From Azospirillum cavernae (lineage in GTDB: Bacteria; Pseudomonadota; Alphaproteobacteria; Azospirillales; Azospirillaceae): 64,000 nt of DNA. Positions 9,172 to 18,782 of this stretch are shown piece after piece. The stretch is taken from NCBI RefSeq assembly GCF_003590795.1, contig NZ_QYUL01000001.1, forward strand, positions 1,629,001 through 1,693,000, in the 5' to 3' direction. The translations under genes and the position numbers were made by a program. The notes under the pieces were generated by a model. It did no database searches and was not told the origin of the DNA. It worked only from the letters and a program-made list of their open reading frames with translations. The first letter of the stretch is position 1. Each line of letters opens with the position of its first letter.

Positions 9172-9783
9172 ATGGAAAAGTTTACGGTTCTCTCCGGCGT
9201 CGCGGCGCCGTTGCCGATGATCAACATCGACACCGACATGATTATCCCCAAGCAGTTCCTGAAGACCATCAAGCGGACGGGACTGGGCAAGCATCTGTTC
9301 GACGAGATGCGCTACACGCCCGAAGGCGGGGAAATCGCCGAGTTCGTGCTGAACAAGCCGGCCTACCGTCAATCCAAGATCCTGGTGGCGGGCGACAATT
9401 TCGGCTGCGGCTCCTCGCGCGAACACGCGCCGTGGGCGCTGGCCGATTTCGGCATCCGCTGCATCATCGCCCCCAGCTTCGCCGACATCTTCTACAACAA
9501 CTGCTTCAAGAACGGCATCCTGCCGATCAAGCTGCCCAAGGAGCAGGTGGACCTGCTGCTCGACGACGCGTCGCGCGGGTCCAACGCCGTGGTCACGGTC
9601 GATCTGGAAAACCAGACCATCACCGGCCCGGACGGCGGCTCCATCAGCTTTGAGTTGGAACCCTTCCGCAAGCATTGCCTGCTGAACGGTCTGGACGACA
9701 TCGGCCTGACGCTTCAGGAAGTGTCGCGGATCGACAGCTTTGAAGGCAAGCGCCGGGCCGAACAGCCCTGGTTGGCGATCTAA
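9172..9783 (+). CDS. leuD: 3-isopropylmalate dehydratase small subunit
   Basis: 203 residues. It carries the hallmark swivelling-domain sequence [15 protein letters not shown] near the N-terminus and [17 protein letters not shown] around residue 80, with [19 protein letters not shown] after it. With LeuC it isomerises 2- to 3-isopropylmalate in leucine biosynthesis in the cytoplasm. leuB follows 86 bases downstream on the same strand. leuC is not in the window upstream, so either it lies elsewhere or the operon is split. Start at 9172 agrees with the family ([14 protein letters not shown]). Confidence 0.97.
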   Translation: MEKFTVLSGVAAPLPMINIDTDMIIPKQFLKTIKRTGLGKHLFDEMRYTPEGGEIAEFVLNKPAYRQSKILVAGDNFGCGSSREHAPWALADFGIRCIIAPSFADIFYNNCFKNGILPIKLPKEQVDLLLDDASRGSNAVVTVDLENQTITGPDGGSISFELEPFRKHCLLNGLDDIGLTLQEVSRIDSFEGKRRAEQPWLAI

Positions 9784-9869
9784 CCTCCATCGGATCGCGG
9801 GGGTTGGCTTGACCGCCCCCCGTCCCGTTTCCTCTGTTTTCGACGTCAGTGTTTGGGAGTGCGCGCGCC

Positions 9870-10985
9870 ATGCCCGCCAATAAGAAGCTTCTGTTCCTCC
9901 CCGGCGATGGTATCGGTCCGGAAGTCATGCGCCAGGTCCGTCGGGTCATCGATTGGATGGACCGCAAGCGCGGCATGACCTTCGACGTGTCGGAAGGTCT
10001 GGTTGGCGGCGCGGCCATCGACGCCTATGGCGTGCCGCTGAACGACGCCACGCTGGCCGAGGCGCTGGCCGTGGACGCCGTGATGCTGGGCGCCGTCGGC
10101 GGTCCGAAATGGGACAACCCGACCGACTACACCAAGCGCCCGGAAGCCGGCCTGCTGGCCCTGCGCAAGGAACTCGGCCTGTTCGCCAACCTGCGCCCGG
10201 CGGTGGTGTTCGACGCGCTGGTTGACGCCTCGACCCTGAAGGCCGACGTCATTCGCGGCCTGGACATCATGATCGTCCGTGAATTGACCGGCGGCGTCTA
10301 TTTCGGCGAGCCGCGCGGCATCACCGACATCGGCAACGGCGAACGTCGCGGCGTGAACACCCAGGTCTACACGACCTCGGAAATCCGCCGCGTCGCCCGC
10401 GTGGCCTTCGAGTTGGCGCGCAAGCGCAACAACAAGGTCCACTCGATGGAGAAGGCCAACGTCATGGAATCCGGCCTGCTGTGGCGGCAGGAAGTGACCA
10501 AGCTGCACCAGGAGGAATACTCCGACGTGACGCTGGAGCACATGTACGCCGACAACGGCGCCATGCAGTTGCTGAAGAACCCCAAGCAGTTCGACGTCAT
10601 CGTCACCGACAATCTGTTCGGCGACATCCTGTCGGACGAAGCGTCGATGATGACCGGCTCGCTCGGCATGCTGCCCTCGGCCTCGTTGGGCGCGCCCGAC
10701 GCCGACGGCAAGCGCAAGGCGATGTATGAGCCGGTGCATGGCTCGGCCCCGGACATCGCCGGTCGCGATCTGGCGAACCCCTGCGCCACGCTGCTGTCCT
10801 TCGCGATGGCCCTGCGCTACTCGTTCGACCTGGACGAGGACGCCAAGCTGATCGAAAAGGCCATCCAGAACGTGCTGGGCGGCGGCATGCGCACCGCCGA
10901 CATCATGGCGCCGGGCATGGCCCGCTGCTCCACCACCGTCATGGGCGACTCGATCCTGCGCGAGCTGGACAAGGTCGCTTCCTGA
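9870..10985 (+). CDS. leuB: 3-isopropylmalate dehydrogenase
   Basis: 371 residues with the isocitrate/isopropylmalate dehydrogenase fold: [14 protein letters not shown] at the start, [15 protein letters not shown] for substrate binding, and metal-binding aspartates in [38 protein letters not shown] is the NAD-binding signature. It oxidatively decarboxylates 3-isopropylmalate with NAD+ in leucine synthesis. It directly follows leuD and is closed by a strong intrinsic terminator, so leuDB appears to be the operon end. Confidence 0.98.
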   Translation: MPANKKLLFLPGDGIGPEVMRQVRRVIDWMDRKRGMTFDVSEGLVGGAAIDAYGVPLNDATLAEALAVDAVMLGAVGGPKWDNPTDYTKRPEAGLLALRKELGLFANLRPAVVFDALVDASTLKADVIRGLDIMIVRELTGGVYFGEPRGITDIGNGERRGVNTQVYTTSEIRRVARVAFELARKRNNKVHSMEKANVMESGLLWRQEVTKLHQEEYSDVTLEHMYADNGAMQLLKNPKQFDVIVTDNLFGDILSDEASMMTGSLGMLPSASLGAPDADGKRKAMYEPVHGSAPDIAGRDLANPCATLLSFAMALRYSFDLDEDAKLIEKAIQNVLGGGMRTADIMAPGMARCSTTVMGDSILRELDKVAS

Positions 10986-11010
10986 TCGGTTGATCGGTTT
11001 TTAAGAAACA

Positions 11011-11046
11011 AAGGCCCGTCCTCCGCACGAGGGCGGGCCTTTTTTC
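11011..11046 (+). terminator. Rho-independent terminator of leuDB
   Basis: A GC-rich stem (AAGGCCCG paired with CGGGCCTT, extended by the partly paired GTCCTC/GAGGGC bases) with loop CGCAC is followed by a run of T residues. It starts 25 bases after the leuB stop codon. Confidence 0.9.
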
Positions 11047-11201
11047 TTGGGACGAAGCGCGCGCGTCAAGACGACGCGAAAGAAACCACTGTTTCTGTGG
11101 TCATTGCCGATTGCGGAAGCGCCGGGCTTTTGCTGTTGCGGCGCTGCGGGCGGGTGTCCAAGATCACGGACCTTCGCGACGCCGTGAGCCGATCAAACGC
11201 C

Positions 11202-12722
11202 ATGACCCTGCCCCCGCTTCCCCCCGGCCCGGTTGGCCAATTCACCGACGCCAAAGACGCGCTCGCCTGCCTGCGCGACATCTACGACCGCAACACCGGC
11301 TTTCTGCGCGACCGCTTCACCGCCTACACCAAGGGCGACGAGGAGGGCGGCCCCAACCGCGCCCATTATCCCTATGTGCGGCTGACCACCCGCTCCAGCG
11401 CGGCGGTGGACACCCGGCTGGCCTATGGCTTCGTCGGCGGTCCCGGCGCCCACGCCACCACGGTGACGCGGCCCGACCTGTATGAGCGCTATCTGTCCGA
11501 ACAATTGACGCTGCTGCTGCGCAACCACGGCGTTCCGCTGGAAATCGGCGTCAGCGACGAACCGATTCCCATCCATTTCGCCTTCCCCCAAGGGCTGTAT
11601 GTCGAAGGCGATTTGCCGCCCGACCGTTTGACCCGCCTGCCCGACCTGTTCGACCTGCCCGATCTGGCGCGGATGGACGACACCATCGTCAACGGCGTGG
11701 AGGATCTGGGGCCGGACGCGGTCAAGCCGCTGGCGCTGTTCACCGCGCCGCGCGTCGATTTCTCGCTGCACCGGCTTCGTCACTACACGGCGACGGCGCC
11801 CGAGCATTTCCAGAATTTCGTCCTGTTCACCAACTACCAATTTTATGTGGACGAGTTCATCCGCCTGTCGCGCGAGGTGATGGAGCCGACCGACGACCCG
11901 GCGCTCGCCGCCTACCGCGCGCAGTATGACCGCTTCGTCGAGCCGGGCGAGGGCGTCACCCACAGCCGCAACCGGGGCGCCGCGCAGAACGACGGGGCGC
12001 CGGACGACGTGGCGCCGAAGCTGGCGCGGATGCCGCAGATGCCCGCCTATCACCTGACGCGGCCCGACGGCAACGGCGTCACCCTGGTGAACATCGGCGT
12101 CGGCCCGTCCAACGCCAAGACCATCACCGACCACATCGCCGTGCTGCGCCCGCACGCCTGGATCATGCTGGGCCATTGCGCGGGCCTGCGCCACACCCAG
12201 CGGCTGGGCGATTACGTGCTGGCCCATGGCTATGTCCGCGAGGACCATGTGCTGGACGCCGATCTGCCGCTGTGGGTGCCGGTGCCGCCGCTGGCCGAGG
12301 TGCAGCGCGCCCTGGAAACGGCGGTGGAGCGCGTCACCGGCCTGTCGGGCTATGATTTGAAAAGCATCATGCGCACCGGCACGGTGGCGACCATCGACAA
12401 CCGGAACTGGGAGCTGCGCGACCACCGCGAACCGCTGATGCGCTTCAGCCAGAGCCGCGCCATCGGCCTGGACATGGAAAGCGCCACCATCGCCGCCAAC
12501 GGCTTCCGCTTCCGCGTGCCCTACGGCACCTTGCTGTGCGTGTCGGACAAGCCGATGCACGGCCAGTTGAAATTGCCCGGCATGGCCGACCGCTTTTACC
12601 GCGAGCGGGTGGACCAGCATCTGAAAATCGGCGTGCTGGCGATGGAGCTGCTGCGCGAATACGGGATGGAGACCCTGCATTCCCGCAAGCTGCGCAGCTT
12701 GGCGGAAGCGGCGTTTCAGTAA
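11202..12722 (+). CDS. amn: AMP nucleosidase
   Basis: 506 residues. The N-terminal AMP-nucleosidase-specific domain contains YPYVRLTTRSSAAVDTRLAYGFVGGPG and FTNYQFYVDEFIR. The C-terminal nucleoside-phosphorylase-like domain contains VNIGVGPSNAKTITDHIAVLRP, MLGHCAGLRHTQRLGDYVLAHGYVRED and LDMESATIAANGFRFRVPYGTLLCVSDKP. It hydrolyses AMP to adenine and ribose 5-phosphate in purine turnover. The start at 11202 fits the length of the family; an in-frame GTG six codons upstream is possible. A REP-like palindromic pair follows the stop. Confidence 0.95.
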   Translation: MTLPPLPPGPVGQFTDAKDALACLRDIYDRNTGFLRDRFTAYTKGDEEGGPNRAHYPYVRLTTRSSAAVDTRLAYGFVGGPGAHATTVTRPDLYERYLSEQLTLLLRNHGVPLEIGVSDEPIPIHFAFPQGLYVEGDLPPDRLTRLPDLFDLPDLARMDDTIVNGVEDLGPDAVKPLALFTAPRVDFSLHRLRHYTATAPEHFQNFVLFTNYQFYVDEFIRLSREVMEPTDDPALAAYRAQYDRFVEPGEGVTHSRNRGAAQNDGAPDDVAPKLARMPQMPAYHLTRPDGNGVTLVNIGVGPSNAKTITDHIAVLRPHAWIMLGHCAGLRHTQRLGDYVLAHGYVREDHVLDADLPLWVPVPPLAEVQRALETAVERVTGLSGYDLKSIMRTGTVATIDNRNWELRDHREPLMRFSQSRAIGLDMESATIAANGFRFRVPYGTLLCVSDKPMHGQLKLPGMADRFYRERVDQHLKIGVLAMELLREYGMETLHSRKLRSLAEAAFQ

Positions 12723-12730
12723 GTTTCTTT

Positions 12731-12831
12731 TCCCCCTCCCCAACCCTCCCCCGCTTCGCGGGAGAGGGAGGATTGGGCGACACCACGCTCGTTCCCTCTC
12801 CCGCGTGAGCGGGGGAGGGTTAGGGAGGGGG
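12731..12831. repeat. REP-like palindromic element pair
   Basis: Two inverted GC-rich units, 12731-12770 and 12792-12831, each built from CCCTCCC / CCCTCCCCCGC followed by a short loop and GCGGGAGAGGG. Together they can form one long stem-loop. Related units occur at 42910-43016 and 63595-63636 in this window, all at gene ends, which fits an interspersed bacterial REP/BIME family. Confidence 0.75.
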
Positions 12832-12845
12832 CAACGCGCGCGCCC

Positions 12846-13463
12846 TTACAGGAACGGCAGCGGATAGACCAGCGTGAAGCCGTCAACCGCCAGCGCCAAG
12901 CCGACCACCGCCAGAACGCGGCTGACCCACAGGATGAAGCCCATGTTGGTGATGGCGAAGACCGAGGCCAGCACGATGGCCAACTGCAACAGCCCCTCGG
13001 CGAAGTCGAAATAAGGATCCTGAGTCGCCGCGTGGTCGCGCTTGGCCTCCGCCGCCTTGGCCTTGGCCAGCAAATCCTTGCGGCTGTTTTTGCCGTCGTC
13101 GGCTTCCATCTTGTCGGCGTTGACGCGGTATTCGGCGGATTTCTTCAACGCGCGCGCCTGCCCTTCGGCGGGCATGCCAGCGCTCAGCAATTCCAACTCG
13201 TCCGCCGCCAGCCGCAGGCTGATCTGCCGTTGGGTCTTGGCCTGATAATAGGCGAAGCTGTCCGACGCCTCGATGGCGCTGGCCATCATGTCCTTGCCCG
13301 CGTTCGACCCGGCGACGCTGACGATGGCGAGAACCGCCGCCAACATCGAAATATAAACGGCGGTCGAAATCTTCAACCCGCCCTCGCCGTCGTCATGCCC
13401 GCGCTTGCGGTGCTCATGCTCGTGAGCCTCGTCGATCAGCTCTTTGACTTCCGCCGCGTCCAT
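12846..13463 (-). CDS. DUF4337-type membrane protein
   Basis: 205 residues. A His/charged-rich N-terminus (HEHEHRKRGHDD) is followed by a membrane helix at about residues 31-52 (ISTAVYISMLAAVLAIVSVAG), then a central charged helical region (SFAYYQAKTQRQISLRLAADE through DLLAKAKAAEAKRDHA), and two C-terminal helices. The order and the SFAYYQAKTQRQ segment match the DUF4337 family as I know it; its function is not established. It is convergent with amn across the REP pair. Confidence 0.75.
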   Translation of the reverse strand: MDAAEVKELIDEAHEHEHRKRGHDDGEGGLKISTAVYISMLAAVLAIVSVAGSNAGKDMMASAIEASDSFAYYQAKTQRQISLRLAADELELLSAGMPAEGQARALKKSAEYRVNADKMEADDGKNSRKDLLAKAKAAEAKRDHAATQDPYFDFAEGLLQLAIVLASVFAITNMGFILWVSRVLAVVGLALAVDGFTLVYPLPFL

Positions 13464-13613
13464 GGTCGTTCACCTGTGCTGGTCCAACGTGTCGCCGCAC
13501 AGTTAGACGAGCAACGCCGGAAAGGAAAGGCTTCGCAAAAACGTCACGCGATCACGCGCCGATGATTGCTTTCGCCCCTTTCACGGCGGGCCGGTTCGGG
13601 CTATGTCAGAGGA

Positions 13614-14177
13614 ATGAATCCGCTCGTTCGCCTGCTGACGGAGGCCGGCCCGCTCGCCGCCTTCTTCATCGCCAATTCCCAAGCCGGCATCATGACCGGC
13701 ACCGCCGTTTTCATGGTCGCGATCACCATCGCGCTGGCCGTCTCCTGGCATCTGGAGCGCCGGGTGCCGATCATGCCGGTGGTCGGCGCCGGATTCGTCC
13801 TGATCTTCGGCGGGCTGACCTTGTGGCTGCAAAATGATCTGTTCATCAAGATCAAGCCGACGCTGGTCAATCTGATGTTCGCCGCCGTGCTGTTCATCGC
13901 CCACGTCACCCGCCGCAACGTGATGAAACGGCTGCTGGGGACCGTGCTGGCCTTGAGCGATCAAGGGTGGCGAACCCTGAGCATCCGCTGGGCGTGGTTC
14001 TTCCTGCTGCTGGCCGTCGTCAACGAGGTTGTTTGGCGCAGCATGGACACCGACGCCTGGGTGAATTTCAAGGTGTTCGGCATCATGCCGCTGACCTTGC
14101 TGTTCAGCGCGCTGCAAACCCCGCTCATCATGCGCCATCAAATCCCGGAAACGGCGCCGAACCGCCCGTCTCCCTGA
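13614..14177 (+). CDS. yciB: Inner membrane-spanning protein YciB / intracellular septation protein A family
   Basis: 187 residues with five hydrophobic helices. Family features: LTEAGPLAAFFIANSQAGIMTGTAVFMVA at the start, LIFGGLTLWLQNDLFIKIKPTLVNLMFA in the middle, and WAWFFLLLAVVNEVVWRSMDTDAWVNFKVFGIMPLTLLF near the end. Homologues (IspZ/YciB) influence envelope structure and division. Ribosome binding site AGAGGA precedes ATG 13614. tatA follows on the same strand about 100 bases later. Confidence 0.93.
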   Translation: MNPLVRLLTEAGPLAAFFIANSQAGIMTGTAVFMVAITIALAVSWHLERRVPIMPVVGAGFVLIFGGLTLWLQNDLFIKIKPTLVNLMFAAVLFIAHVTRRNVMKRLLGTVLALSDQGWRTLSIRWAWFFLLLAVVNEVVWRSMDTDAWVNFKVFGIMPLTLLFSALQTPLIMRHQIPETAPNRPSP

Positions 14178-14279
14178 CCTTAGCCCCTTGTCGGCGGTCG
14201 GGCGCGCCCTCACATCCGGGGCGCATCCCCTCGACCCCGCACCCACCACAGACCGATCGACCACAGAGGTTTCACGCTC

Positions 14280-14576
14280 ATGGGCAGTTTCAGCATCTGG
14301 CATTGGATCATCGTTCTGCTGATCGTCCTCCTCCTGTTCGGCGCGGGCAAGCTGCCCGCCGTGATGGGCGACATCGCCAAGGGCGTGAAGGCCTTCAAGG
14401 CCGGTCTGAAGGACGGGGAGGAGGACACCGCCGCCGCCCCGCCCGCCACCACCGCCCAGACGGCGGCCCAGACGGCGGCCCCGGCGCAAACCGCCGCCCA
14501 AGCCCCGGCGCAACCGCAGGCCCAGCCGCAGCCGGTCGCCGCGCCGACCGAACCGGCGAAGCCGCATCAGGGCTGA
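14280..14576 (+). CDS. tatA: Sec-independent protein translocase subunit TatA
   Basis: 98 residues. A single N-terminal membrane helix ([20 protein letters not shown]) with the FGAGKLP hinge is followed by an amphipathic helix ([18 protein letters not shown]) and a long Ala/Pro/Gln-rich disordered tail. It forms the size-adapting pore of the twin-arginine translocase in the inner membrane. tatB and tatC are not adjacent, unlike the common tatABC order. A strong hairpin downstream probably terminates the transcript. Confidence 0.95.
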   Translation: MGSFSIWHWIIVLLIVLLLFGAGKLPAVMGDIAKGVKAFKAGLKDGEEDTAAAPPATTAQTAAQTAAPAQTAAQAPAQPQAQPQPVAAPTEPAKPHQG

Positions 14577-14645
14577 GGTCCCGTCTTTCTCACGGGCTGC
14601 GACCGCATAGCGGTTTGATCGCCCGAGGAAATACGATAGAAAGAT

Positions 14646-14691
14646 GGGGCTGTCCCGCAGCTTGCGTTTGCGCAAGGCTGGGGACAGCCCC
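14646..14691 (+). terminator. Compound hairpin downstream of tatA
   Basis: GGGGCTGTCCC (14646-14656) pairs perfectly with GGGACAGCCCC (14681-14691), and inside it CTTGCG pairs with CGCAAG around TTTG. A short T-rich stretch follows (TGTTCCTTT). Position between tatA and the SPOR gene suggests a terminator. It also argues against starting the SPOR protein upstream of it. Confidence 0.6.
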
Positions 14692-14718
14692 TGTTCCTTT
14701 CGGGATGCGTTGCCCGCC

Positions 14719-15912
14719 GTGACGTTCAAAGATCAAATGAAGGCCGCCGGCAAGTCCTCGGACGCGCCCACCCCGGAGAGCGAGGACATCGCCAAGCTGC
14801 TCCGCGCGCTGAACGACGATCTGAAGGCCGACCCCATCGACGACGTCGCCGATCTTGAAGACGATGACGACGAGCCAAAGGCCGCGCGCGGCGGCTTGCC
14901 GTTGGGCAAGATCGCCGCCGCCCTGCTCGCCGCCGCTGGAATCGGCTTCGCCGTGGTGATGCTCGATCCAGGCGGCAGTCCGCCCAGCGACCCATCCGCC
15001 GCCGCGACCACGTCCCTGGTTTCGCCCGCCCCGGCCATCACCCGCGCGCCCGCCGCCAACACGGCCAACCCCGCGCCGGAATCGCTGATCGCCCGCGCGC
15101 CCGCCGCCGCAACCCCGGCTTTGCCCGTTCCGCCGCCCACAGCGCCCGCGCCGACGCCGCCCGCTGGCGCTGCGCCGATGGCGCCGCCGCCCGCGTTGAA
15201 GGCGCCCGAACCGCCCGCCCTGCCGCCGACCGCCGCCCCGGCCTCCACCGCGAGGCCCGCCCCGGTCGCCAAACCGGCGGAACCGCCGCACGCCGCCCCG
15301 CCCCCCACGCAAACCGCCGCCGCGCCTGCGCCAGCGGCCCCGCCGCCGCCCGCAGCGCCCGCGCCCAAGGCCGTCGAGCCAGCCCCGGCCAAGCCCGCCG
15401 AACCGCCCGCCGCGAAGGCGACGGAAACCGGCGCCCTGCAAGCCATGCTGGCCCCGCCCAAGGATCCGCGCGAGCCGGTCAAACGCCCGCCGCCGCCCGC
15501 CAAACCGGCGGAGGCCAAAGCCGCCGAGCCGAAAGCGCCGGAACCGAAGCCCGCCGCCGCCAAGCCGCTGGCCCCGGCCACCGGCACCTTGACGGTGCCG
15601 ATCCAATCCACGCCCGCCGCCCCAGCCCCAGCCCCAGCCGCCGCGTCGGGGGCTTCCGACGACGCCGTTCCCAGCGGTCGCTATTCGGTGCAGGTCGGCT
15701 CCTATCAGGTCGCCGAAAACGCGGCGATTCAGGTGCAGAAGCTGAAAAAATCCGGCTACGCCGCCTTTGGGCTGGACTGGACCGACAGCGCCAACAAGAC
15801 GTGGCATGTCGTGCGCGTCGGCGGTTACGCCGACAAGGCCGCCGCCCAGCGCGCCGCCGACGATCTGAAAGCCAAGATGGGCCTGCCCGCCTACCCGGTA
15901 TCGGCGCGCTGA
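14719..15912 (+). CDS. SPOR-domain membrane protein with long Pro/Ala-rich linker
   Basis: About 397 residues: a cytoplasmic acidic front (residues 15-50, ESEDIAKLLRALNDDLKADPIDDVADLEDDDDE), one membrane helix (~58-78, GKIAAALLAAAGIGFAVVML), ~220 residues of Ala/Pro-rich low complexity, then a C-terminal SPOR domain (GRYSVQVGSYQVAENAAIQVQKL...WHVVRVGGYADKAAAQRAADDLKA). SPOR domains bind denuded glycan strands at the division septum, so a role in cell division or envelope maintenance is likely. The start is uncertain: GTG 14719 or ATG 14737. The longer frame from 14644 would run through the preceding hairpin. Confidence 0.8.
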   Translation: MTFKDQMKAAGKSSDAPTPESEDIAKLLRALNDDLKADPIDDVADLEDDDDEPKAARGGLPLGKIAAALLAAAGIGFAVVMLDPGGSPPSDPSAAATTSLVSPAPAITRAPAANTANPAPESLIARAPAAATPALPVPPPTAPAPTPPAGAAPMAPPPALKAPEPPALPPTAAPASTARPAPVAKPAEPPHAAPPPTQTAAAPAPAAPPPPAAPAPKAVEPAPAKPAEPPAAKATETGALQAMLAPPKDPREPVKRPPPPAKPAEAKAAEPKAPEPKPAAAKPLAPATGTLTVPIQSTPAAPAPAPAAASGASDDAVPSGRYSVQVGSYQVAENAAIQVQKLKKSGYAAFGLDWTDSANKTWHVVRVGGYADKAAAQRAADDLKAKMGLPAYPVSAR

Positions 15913-16170
15913 CGACAAAACGGACGGTCGTCGGATCGCTGGTCCCGACCGTCCGCCCCCGGTTGTCGCCGCTGCGGCATACTGTCATCCCCCGCGCGGA
16001 TTTTTGCGGAAACGGCGCTTTTCCTTGGCCGTTTCACCCCCCTGACTTTGGTCGCCCCTCCCGGCGCGCCGCTTGATCCGTGCTTCTGCTTGCTCGTACC
16101 ATGGACATTCCAGGGCGCACGCAAAACAGACAAGTCGGCACCAGACCGACGAGCCGGAGGAAGCCCCACC

Positions 16171-16581
16171 ATGAAGCCGACCATCCTGGTCGTCGACGAC
16201 GAGCCAAGCATCGTCCTGTCGCTCCAGGTCCTGCTGCAACGCGCCGGATTCGACGTGCGCGTCGCCCGCAATGGGGAGGAAGCGATCCAATCGGTCGAAT
16301 CCTTCACCCCCGATCTGATCCTGCTCGACGCCATGATGCCCAAGCGCGACGGCTTCGACGTCTGCCAGACCTTGCGCGCCAATTCCGATTGGAAAAGCCT
16401 GCCGATCATCATGCTGACGGCGAAAAGCCGCGACGTGGAGCGGCAAAAGGGCATGGCGCTGGGCGCCACCGACTACATCACCAAACCCTTTTCCACCCGC
16501 GACCTGCTGGCCACCGTGCGCCGCCATCTGGGAATCCCGGCGGACGCCGCCCCGGAAACCACGCTGGGGGGCGGTCGATGA
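16171..16581 (+). CDS. Single-domain response regulator (CheY-like)
   Basis: 136 residues forming one receiver domain: VVDDEP acidic pair, phospho-acceptor aspartate in LILLDAMMP, threonine in IIMLTAKS, and lysine in DYITKPFS. There is no output domain. The ribosome binding site GGAGGAAGC precedes ATG 16171. Its stop overlaps the start of the kinase-like exonuclease fusion gene (ATGA), and a symporter-type histidine kinase follows. The receiver is therefore likely the partner of that kinase, as in CrbR/CrbS-like acetate-sensing systems, though CrbR itself carries a DNA-binding output. Confidence 0.92.
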   Translation: MKPTILVVDDEPSIVLSLQVLLQRAGFDVRVARNGEEAIQSVESFTPDLILLDAMMPKRDGFDVCQTLRANSDWKSLPIIMLTAKSRDVERQKGMALGATDYITKPFSTRDLLATVRRHLGIPADAAPETTLGGGR

Positions 16582-18782
16582 CCCTGCCCGCCTCCAGCGC
16601 CGACGCGCCGACGCAGGCCGCCCCGTCCGCCGTCCGGCCGCCACCGGCCCCGCGCCGGATGGTGCCGCTGATCTTCCGCGCCGTCGGCGTCGGGCTGGTG
16701 GTTCTGTCCGTCGGGCTGGCCGTGGCCGTGCGCGATTCCGCCGCCGCCGATCCGCTGCTGACCTACGCCGTGGTGATGACCGGGGCGCTGGCCGCCGGGG
16801 TGTGGGGGCTGTGGCTGGCGGTGGACCGCTTCCTGCTGCGCGCCGCCGAAACCTTGAGCCGCGAAGCCGGGCTGATCGCCCATGGCAACGCCGAGGGGGC
16901 GGTCGGCGGGCGGGTGCCGCTGGCCCGTTACGGCGATCTCGCCCCCATCGCCCGCGCGGTCAATGATCTGTCCGACAAGCTGGCGCTGGTCCGCCGCGAC
17001 ATCGCCCGCACCGTCGCCGAATCGACCGCCAAAGCGGAAGAACAAAAGACCCGCCTCGCCGCCGTGCTGCGCGACCTGCATGAGGGCGTCATCGTCTGCA
17101 ACACGAAGCATCAGATCCTGCTCTACAACCAGACCGCCCTGGACATCCTGCATCTGACCGGCGATCTGGGGCTTGGCCGCTCCCTGCTGCATTTCGTGGT
17201 GGCGGAGCCGGTGACGCACACGCTGGAACGGTTGACCCTGCGCGTGCGCGAGGGGCGGCACGTCGATCACGAGCACGGGACCACCGCGCAATTCATCGGC
17301 TCCACCACCGACGGGCGCATCCTGCTGGAAGGCCGGATGAGCGCCGTCCTGCAAGAGACGGAGGACACGGGCGACGAGCCGCCGACCATCACCGGCTACG
17401 TCGTCACCCTGTCCGACGCCACCCGCGAGCTGGCGGCGCTGGGCCAGCGCGACGCCCTGCTGCGCGAAGCGACGGAGGGGTTCCGCGCGCCCATCGCCAA
17501 TCTGCGCGCGGCGGTGGAGACGCTCTACGACAACCCCGATCTGGGGCCGGGCGACCGCGCGGCGTTCGAAAGCGCCATGATGGAGTCGACCGGCGCCCTG
17601 TCGCAGCGGCTGGAACGCGTGACCACCGCCTACCGCGACGTCGTCACCGGCAGTTGGCCGATGAGCGACATCCATTCCAACAACCTCATCAATCTGGTCC
17701 GCCACCGCGTCGGCGGCGAAGCGGCGACGGTCGTCACCCTGACCGGCCTGCCACAATGGGTGCATGGCGACAGCTACACGCTGGTCGTGCTGTTCGGCCA
17801 TCTGATCGGCTCGGTCCACGCCCTGACCGGGGTCACGGCCTTCGATCTGGCGGCCGACGCCGGGGACCGCTGGGTCTATCTGGATCTGGTCTGGCGCGGC
17901 GCGACCGTGCCAAGCGCGACGCTGGACGGCTGGCTCGACCAGCCGCTGCCCGGCGGCTTGGGCGGCTTGACCGTCGGCGACGTGATGCAGCACCACCGCA
18001 GCACCGTCTGGTGCGAGCCGGTGCCGGAGCGCGAGGGCTTCGTCCGTCTGCGCATGCCGCTGCCGCCCGCCTTGTCGCCGCCCTCGGCCCACACCCTCAT
18101 CAAACCCAGCGCCCGCCCGGAGTTCTTCGATTTCGGCCTGCTGCACCAACCGCTGGCGACCAGCGAGTTGGGGCGGACGCCGCTCGACCGGCTGCATTAC
18201 GTGGTGTTCGACACCGAAACCACCGGCCTGTCGCCCAGCACCGGCGATGAAATCATCCAGATCGCCGCCGTCCGCGTCGTCGGCGGGCGCATTCTGACCG
18301 GCGAGACATTCAACACGTTGGTCAACCCGAAGCGGTCGATTCCCGCCGAATCGATCCCCTTCCACGGCGTCACCGACAGCATGGTCGCCGACAAGCCGAC
18401 GGTGGACAAGGTGCTGCCGCAATTCCGCAGCTTCGTGTCCGGCGCGGTCATGGTGGCGCACAACGCCGCCTTCGACCTGAAATTCCTGAAAATGAAGGAA
18501 CGGGCCAGCGGCGTGGTGTTTGACGGGCCGGTTCTGGACACCATGCTGCTGTCGCGGATGCTGCTGGGCAACGACGGCGACCACACGCTGGACGGCATCG
18601 CCGAACGGCTGGGCATCGCCGTGGTGGACCGCCACACCGCGCTGGGCGACAGTCTGGTGACGGCGGCGGTGTTCCTGCGCATGGTCGAGATGCTGCGCGA
18701 ACAGGGCGTGACCACGCTGGACGACGCCATTCGTGGCGCGAACATCCTGGTCGAGCTGGCGGCGCGGGAGCGGGCCTTTTGA
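16578..18782 (+). CDS. Membrane sensor (degenerate kinase core) fused to DnaQ-type 3'-5' exonuclease
   Basis: 734 residues. Two membrane helices span roughly 35-55 and 60-82, followed by a HAMP-like segment, a PAS-like domain (about 150-290, LRDLHEGVIVCNTKHQILLYN), and a region where HisKA should sit. There TEGFRAPIANL replaces the usual SHELRTPL, so the phospho-acceptor histidine is missing. The following ATPase-like region lacks clear N and G boxes. From ~540 to the end is an intact DEDDh exonuclease: VVFDTETTGL, AHNAAFDLKFL, HTALGDSLVTA. Similar sensor-exonuclease proteins are encoded beside symporter kinases in other proteobacteria. Their role is unknown. Confidence 0.85.
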   Translation: MTLPASSADAPTQAAPSAVRPPPAPRRMVPLIFRAVGVGLVVLSVGLAVAVRDSAAADPLLTYAVVMTGALAAGVWGLWLAVDRFLLRAAETLSREAGLIAHGNAEGAVGGRVPLARYGDLAPIARAVNDLSDKLALVRRDIARTVAESTAKAEEQKTRLAAVLRDLHEGVIVCNTKHQILLYNQTALDILHLTGDLGLGRSLLHFVVAEPVTHTLERLTLRVREGRHVDHEHGTTAQFIGSTTDGRILLEGRMSAVLQETEDTGDEPPTITGYVVTLSDATRELAALGQRDALLREATEGFRAPIANLRAAVETLYDNPDLGPGDRAAFESAMMESTGALSQRLERVTTAYRDVVTGSWPMSDIHSNNLINLVRHRVGGEAATVVTLTGLPQWVHGDSYTLVVLFGHLIGSVHALTGVTAFDLAADAGDRWVYLDLVWRGATVPSATLDGWLDQPLPGGLGGLTVGDVMQHHRSTVWCEPVPEREGFVRLRMPLPPALSPPSAHTLIKPSARPEFFDFGLLHQPLATSELGRTPLDRLHYVVFDTETTGLSPSTGDEIIQIAAVRVVGGRILTGETFNTLVNPKRSIPAESIPFHGVTDSMVADKPTVDKVLPQFRSFVSGAVMVAHNAAFDLKFLKMKERASGVVFDGPVLDTMLLSRMLLGNDGDHTLDGIAERLGIAVVDRHTALGDSLVTAAVFLRMVEMLREQGVTTLDDAIRGANILVELAARERAF

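Noticed and set aside
14644..14718. Start of the SPOR-domain protein at 14644
   Set aside because: It would translate through a perfect terminator-like hairpin and adds an Arg/Ser-rich stretch atypical for the family.
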